Assembly: GCF_001517585.1 (NCBI RefSeq)
Contig: NZ_FBYC01000004.1
Span: 1,941,501 to 2,005,500, forward strand
Length of the DNA stretch: 64,000 nt
Direction: 5' to 3'
DNA from: Roseibaca calidilacus
Lineage (GTDB): Bacteria; Pseudomonadota; Alphaproteobacteria; Rhodobacterales; Rhodobacteraceae
Shown: positions 61,809-64,000 of the stretch, in pieces
Layout: each line of letters starts with the position of its first letter
How positions within the stretch are numbered: position 1 is the first letter of the stretch
The notes under the pieces: model-generated
What the model was told of the DNA's origin: nothing
Seen by the model: only the letters and a program-made list of their open reading frames with translations
Database searches by the model: none
Translations under genes and position numbers: made by a program

Positions 61809-63281
61809 ATGAACACCGCCGACATCATCACGCTGCCCGACACCCCGCATGCAGAGTTCACCGACCCGGATGCGGCCGTTGCAAAGCTGGAATCGCTGTA
61901 TCGGGACGCCACGCAATTCCTGATCGCGGCGTTTAACGATCTGGCCATGGGCGGCGCACCCAAGGGGCGCTACCGGGCCTTTTACCCCGAAATCCGTTTT
62001 ATCAGCACGCGGTTCGACAAGGTGGATTCGCGGCTTAGCTTCGGGCATGTCGCAGAACCCGGCGAATATGCCACCACCGTCACGCGCCCTGACCTGTTTC
62101 GCCATTACCTGCGCCAACAGATCGCGCTGTTGATGGAAAACCACAACATGCCGGTTTGGATCGGCGCGTCGCAAACCCCTATTCCACTGCACTTTGCCAT
62201 GGCCGGGCGTGGCGATGTCACCCTGCCCGCGGGCGGCGAGATGGCTTTGTCCTTGCGCGATGTGTTCGACGTGCCGGATCTGGGCACCACCAATGACGAC
62301 ATCGTCAATGGCGACCGGGTGCGCAATGCCGATGGGTCTTTGCCGCTGGCTTTGTTCACGGCGCAGCGTGTCGATTACTCGCTGGCACGGCTGGCGCATT
62401 ACACCGCCACCACGCCAGAGCATTTCCAGAACCACATTCTATTCACCAACTACCAGTTCTACGTCGATGAATTCGAAGCCTTCGCCCGCGACATGCTGCG
62501 CGATCCCGACAGCGGCTACACCGCTTTCGTCGCGCCGGGGGACGCCGTTATCACCGACCCGGATGGAGAGATCCCTCCCCTGCCCCGCCTGCCGCAAATG
62601 CCGACCTATCACCTGAAACGGGCGATGGGCGCGGGCATTACACTGGTCAATATCGGCGTCGGCCCCTCGAATGCGAAAACCGCGACCGACCATATCGCGG
62701 TGCTGCGCCCCCATGCGTGGCTGATGGTCGGCCATTGCGCGGGGCTGCGCAACTCTCAGGCGTTGGGCGATTTCGTTCTGGCCCATGCTTACTTGCGCGA
62801 GGACAACGTGCTGGATGCCGATTTGCCGGTCTGGGTGCCCATCCCGGCGCTTGCGGAAATCCAGATCGCGCTGCAAGACGCGGTGGCGCAGGTGACCAAG
62901 CTGGATGGCTACGGGCTGAAACAGATCATGCGCACCGGCACGGTCGCCACCATCGACAACCGCAATTGGGAGCTGCGCGACCAATCCGGCCCGGTGCAGC
63001 GGCTTAGCCAGTCGCGCGCGATCGCGCTGGACATGGAAAGCGCCACGATCGCGGCCAACGGGTTCCGCTTCCGGGTGCCCTATGGCACGCTTCTATGCGT
63101 GTCGGACAAGCCCTTGCATGGCGAATTGAAGCTGCCCGGCATGGCATCGAGCTTTTACAAAACGCAGGTCGCACGGCATTTGCAGATTGGCATTCGCGCC
63201 ATGGAACTGTTGCGCGACATGCCGCTGGAACGCATACACAGCCGGAAGTTGCGCAGCTTCAGCGAAACCGCGTTTTTGTGA
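61809..63281 (+). CDS. amn: AMP nucleosidase
   Basis: It cleaves AMP to adenine and ribose-5-phosphate. The 490-residue protein from MNTADIITLPDTPHAEFTDP has the N-terminal AMNp_N domain and a C-terminal nucleoside-phosphorylase-like domain (GPSNAKTATDHIAVLRPHAWLMVGHCAGLRNSQALGDFVLAHAYLREDNV, ALDMESATIAANGFRFRVPYGTLLCVSDKPLHGELK). GGA lies 8 bp before this ATG; an ATG 15 bp upstream is a possible alternative. It is monocistronic and divergent from the deacetylase operon. Confidence 0.92.
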   Translation: MNTADIITLPDTPHAEFTDPDAAVAKLESLYRDATQFLIAAFNDLAMGGAPKGRYRAFYPEIRFISTRFDKVDSRLSFGHVAEPGEYATTVTRPDLFRHYLRQQIALLMENHNMPVWIGASQTPIPLHFAMAGRGDVTLPAGGEMALSLRDVFDVPDLGTTNDDIVNGDRVRNADGSLPLALFTAQRVDYSLARLAHYTATTPEHFQNHILFTNYQFYVDEFEAFARDMLRDPDSGYTAFVAPGDAVITDPDGEIPPLPRLPQMPTYHLKRAMGAGITLVNIGVGPSNAKTATDHIAVLRPHAWLMVGHCAGLRNSQALGDFVLAHAYLREDNVLDADLPVWVPIPALAEIQIALQDAVAQVTKLDGYGLKQIMRTGTVATIDNRNWELRDQSGPVQRLSQSRAIALDMESATIAANGFRFRVPYGTLLCVSDKPLHGELKLPGMASSFYKTQVARHLQIGIRAMELLRDMPLERIHSRKLRSFSETAFL

Positions 63282-63373
63282 CAAACCGGCGTTCCGCGAC
63301 GACTGTTTTGCCAAAAGCAGCCAAATTTCGGTAGTTTTCCACGGGAAAAGTCGTTTTTGCGGGGTTCAAGGAA

Positions 63374-63402
63374 TTGTCACTGCCCAGAAAACAAGGCTAG
63401 AT
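63374..63402 (+). promoter_or_regulatory. Probable sigma-70-type promoter of the HU gene
   Basis: TTGTCA and CTAGAT are separated by exactly 17 bp, 64 bp before the HU start. Both boxes are close to consensus and lie in the only intergenic stretch that can drive the gene. Confidence 0.6.
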
Positions 63403-63466
63403 GCGCCTTGCAAATCAGCTCAGCGCTGCGCGAGCAAGGCAGTCCAAACCGAATTAGGAGAAAAGA

Positions 63467-63757
63467 ATGACCGCGAAACCGATGACCAAGACCCAGCTTG
63501 TCGCCGCACTGGCCGAAGAGATGGACGCCGACAAGAAAACCGCGAATGCCGCGCTGGACGCAATCGCCGCGCTGGTCATGCGCGAGGTCGCGGCAGGTGG
63601 CGCTGTCACCCTGCCCGGTATTGGCAAGGTCATGTGCCGCGCGCGCCCCGAACGTCAGGTCCGCAACCCCGCCACGGGCGAGACGATGACCAAGGAAGCC
63701 GACCGCGCCGTGAAGGTCACGATCGCCAAGGCCCTGAAAGACGCCGTCAACAGCTAA
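63467..63757 (+). CDS. HU-family DNA-binding protein
   Basis: The 96-residue protein begins MTAKPMTKTQLVAALAEEMD. Two helices are followed by the saddle and arm region LPGIGKVMCRARPERQVRNPATGETM, with the DNA-contacting R-NP in the arm. It bends DNA nonspecifically in the nucleoid. AGGAGAAAAGA gives a strong ribosome-binding site. The motif ARPERQVRNPATGE is the conserved arm of HU/IHF proteins; IHF subunits are less likely from length and sequence. Confidence 0.92.
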   Translation: MTAKPMTKTQLVAALAEEMDADKKTANAALDAIAALVMREVAAGGAVTLPGIGKVMCRARPERQVRNPATGETMTKEADRAVKVTIAKALKDAVNS

Positions 63758-63777
63758 GTGCTGCGACAGGTTGCGAA

Positions 63778-63807
63778 GGCGGGTGCGCGAAAGCGGCCCG
63801 TCTTTTT
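63778..63807 (+). terminator. Intrinsic terminator after HU
   Basis: An outer CGGG/CCCG stem and inner CGC-GAAA-GCG stem, with a small internal loop, are followed by TCTTTTT, 20 bp after the HU stop. Confidence 0.75.
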
Positions 63808-63872
63808 CTATGCGCGCAAGCTCTGGCCAAGTGCGGGGGCGCGGTCTAACCTCTCTGACGGGAGGAAACACC

Positions 63873-64000
63873 ATGGCGAATGCGCAGATCGTGGGCTGGT
63901 CCCACACCCTTTTCGGCAAATCTGAAGCCGAGAGCACCGAAGCCTTGATAGCGCAGGCCCTTGCCCCGGCGTTGGAACATGCGGGCATCGGGGCCGAAGA
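63873..64000 (+). CDS. Thiolase-family protein (acetyl-CoA acetyltransferase-like), 5' part only
   Basis: Forty-two codons are visible, beginning MANAQIVGWSHTLFGKSEAE and continuing STEALIAQALAPALEHAG. The V-G-W/x-H-T-x-F-G-K start and the following helix are typical of thiolase and acetyl-CoA acetyltransferase-like proteins. GGAGG lies 7 bp before the ATG. The catalytic Cys lies beyond the window, so the exact activity cannot be told. Confidence 0.65.
   Translation, partial: MANAQIVGWSHTLFGKSEAESTEALIAQALAPALEHAGIGAE

Overview
The window is about 64 kb of GC-rich chromosome from an alphaproteobacterium, most likely Rhodobacterales (Rhodobacter/Roseobacter group). The evidence is the gene content and order: tsaE-addB-addA-trxA, hflK-hflC-DUF2065-degP, flaF-flbT beside flagellin, an FeS-type bacterial photolyase, an AcuI-type acryloyl-CoA reductase, and an xseB-ispA-dxs isoprenoid operon. 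Genes are tightly packed, with many 1-8 bp start/stop overlaps. No rRNA, tRNA, CRISPR array or prophage was recognised.

Layout. 0-3.9 kb: a cut sugar O-acetyltransferase, a SufT/MIP18-like Fe-S factor and hslU, then a brnT-brnA toxin-antitoxin pair lying on the opposite strand between hslU and hslV, then trxA. 3.9-12.4 kb: addA, addB, tsaE and a kinase-less PAS protein. 12.5-19.7 kb: ferredoxin, a secreted peptidoglycan-binding protein, the envelope quality-control block degP/DUF2065/hflC/hflK, then gor and rpiA. 19.7-26.6 kb: a lipoprotein cytochrome c, L-serine dehydratase, a glycosyltransferase-like protein, cutA, a VOC protein, and ileS carrying an AT-rich insert. 26.6-30.5 kb: a same-strand series of DUF2798, DUF3253, SDR, (6-4)-type FeS photolyase and a PLP aminotransferase. 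30.5-36.5 kb: a small flagellar island (flgD, fliK, flgJ-like, flgN-like, flagellin, flaF, flbT, DUF1217). 37-43.5 kb: a glucose-type ABC transporter (gtsABC plus ugpC-type ATPase) divergent from an OmpR-type response regulator and histidine kinase, resembling the gts/gltR-gtrS arrangement of Pseudomonas. 43.5-48.7 kb: a membrane-anchored cytochrome c with a long acidic linker, acuI, an SLC13 permease, and an AT-rich patch holding a complete 840-bp IS5-family element. 48.7-57.7 kb: a membrane/spermidine-synthase fusion, a metallopeptidase, gltX, metK, and an arylesterase divergent from a LolD-like ATPase plus FtsX-like permease (the tesA-ybbA-ybbP arrangement). 57.7-64 kb: the histone-deacetylase-like/xseB/ispA/dxs operon, AMP nucleosidase, an HU protein with a recognisable promoter and terminator, and the start of a thiolase.

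Most of the window is housekeeping. The accessory or unusual points are the brnTA module splitting hslVU, the photolyase series with an inverted repeat in front of it, the insert inside ileS, the IS5 element in its AT-rich patch, the acidic-linker cytochrome, and the glucose-type transporter with its two-component system. No entirely new multi-gene system could be demonstrated from the sequence; the photolyase series and the split hslVU locus are the best candidates for follow-up.
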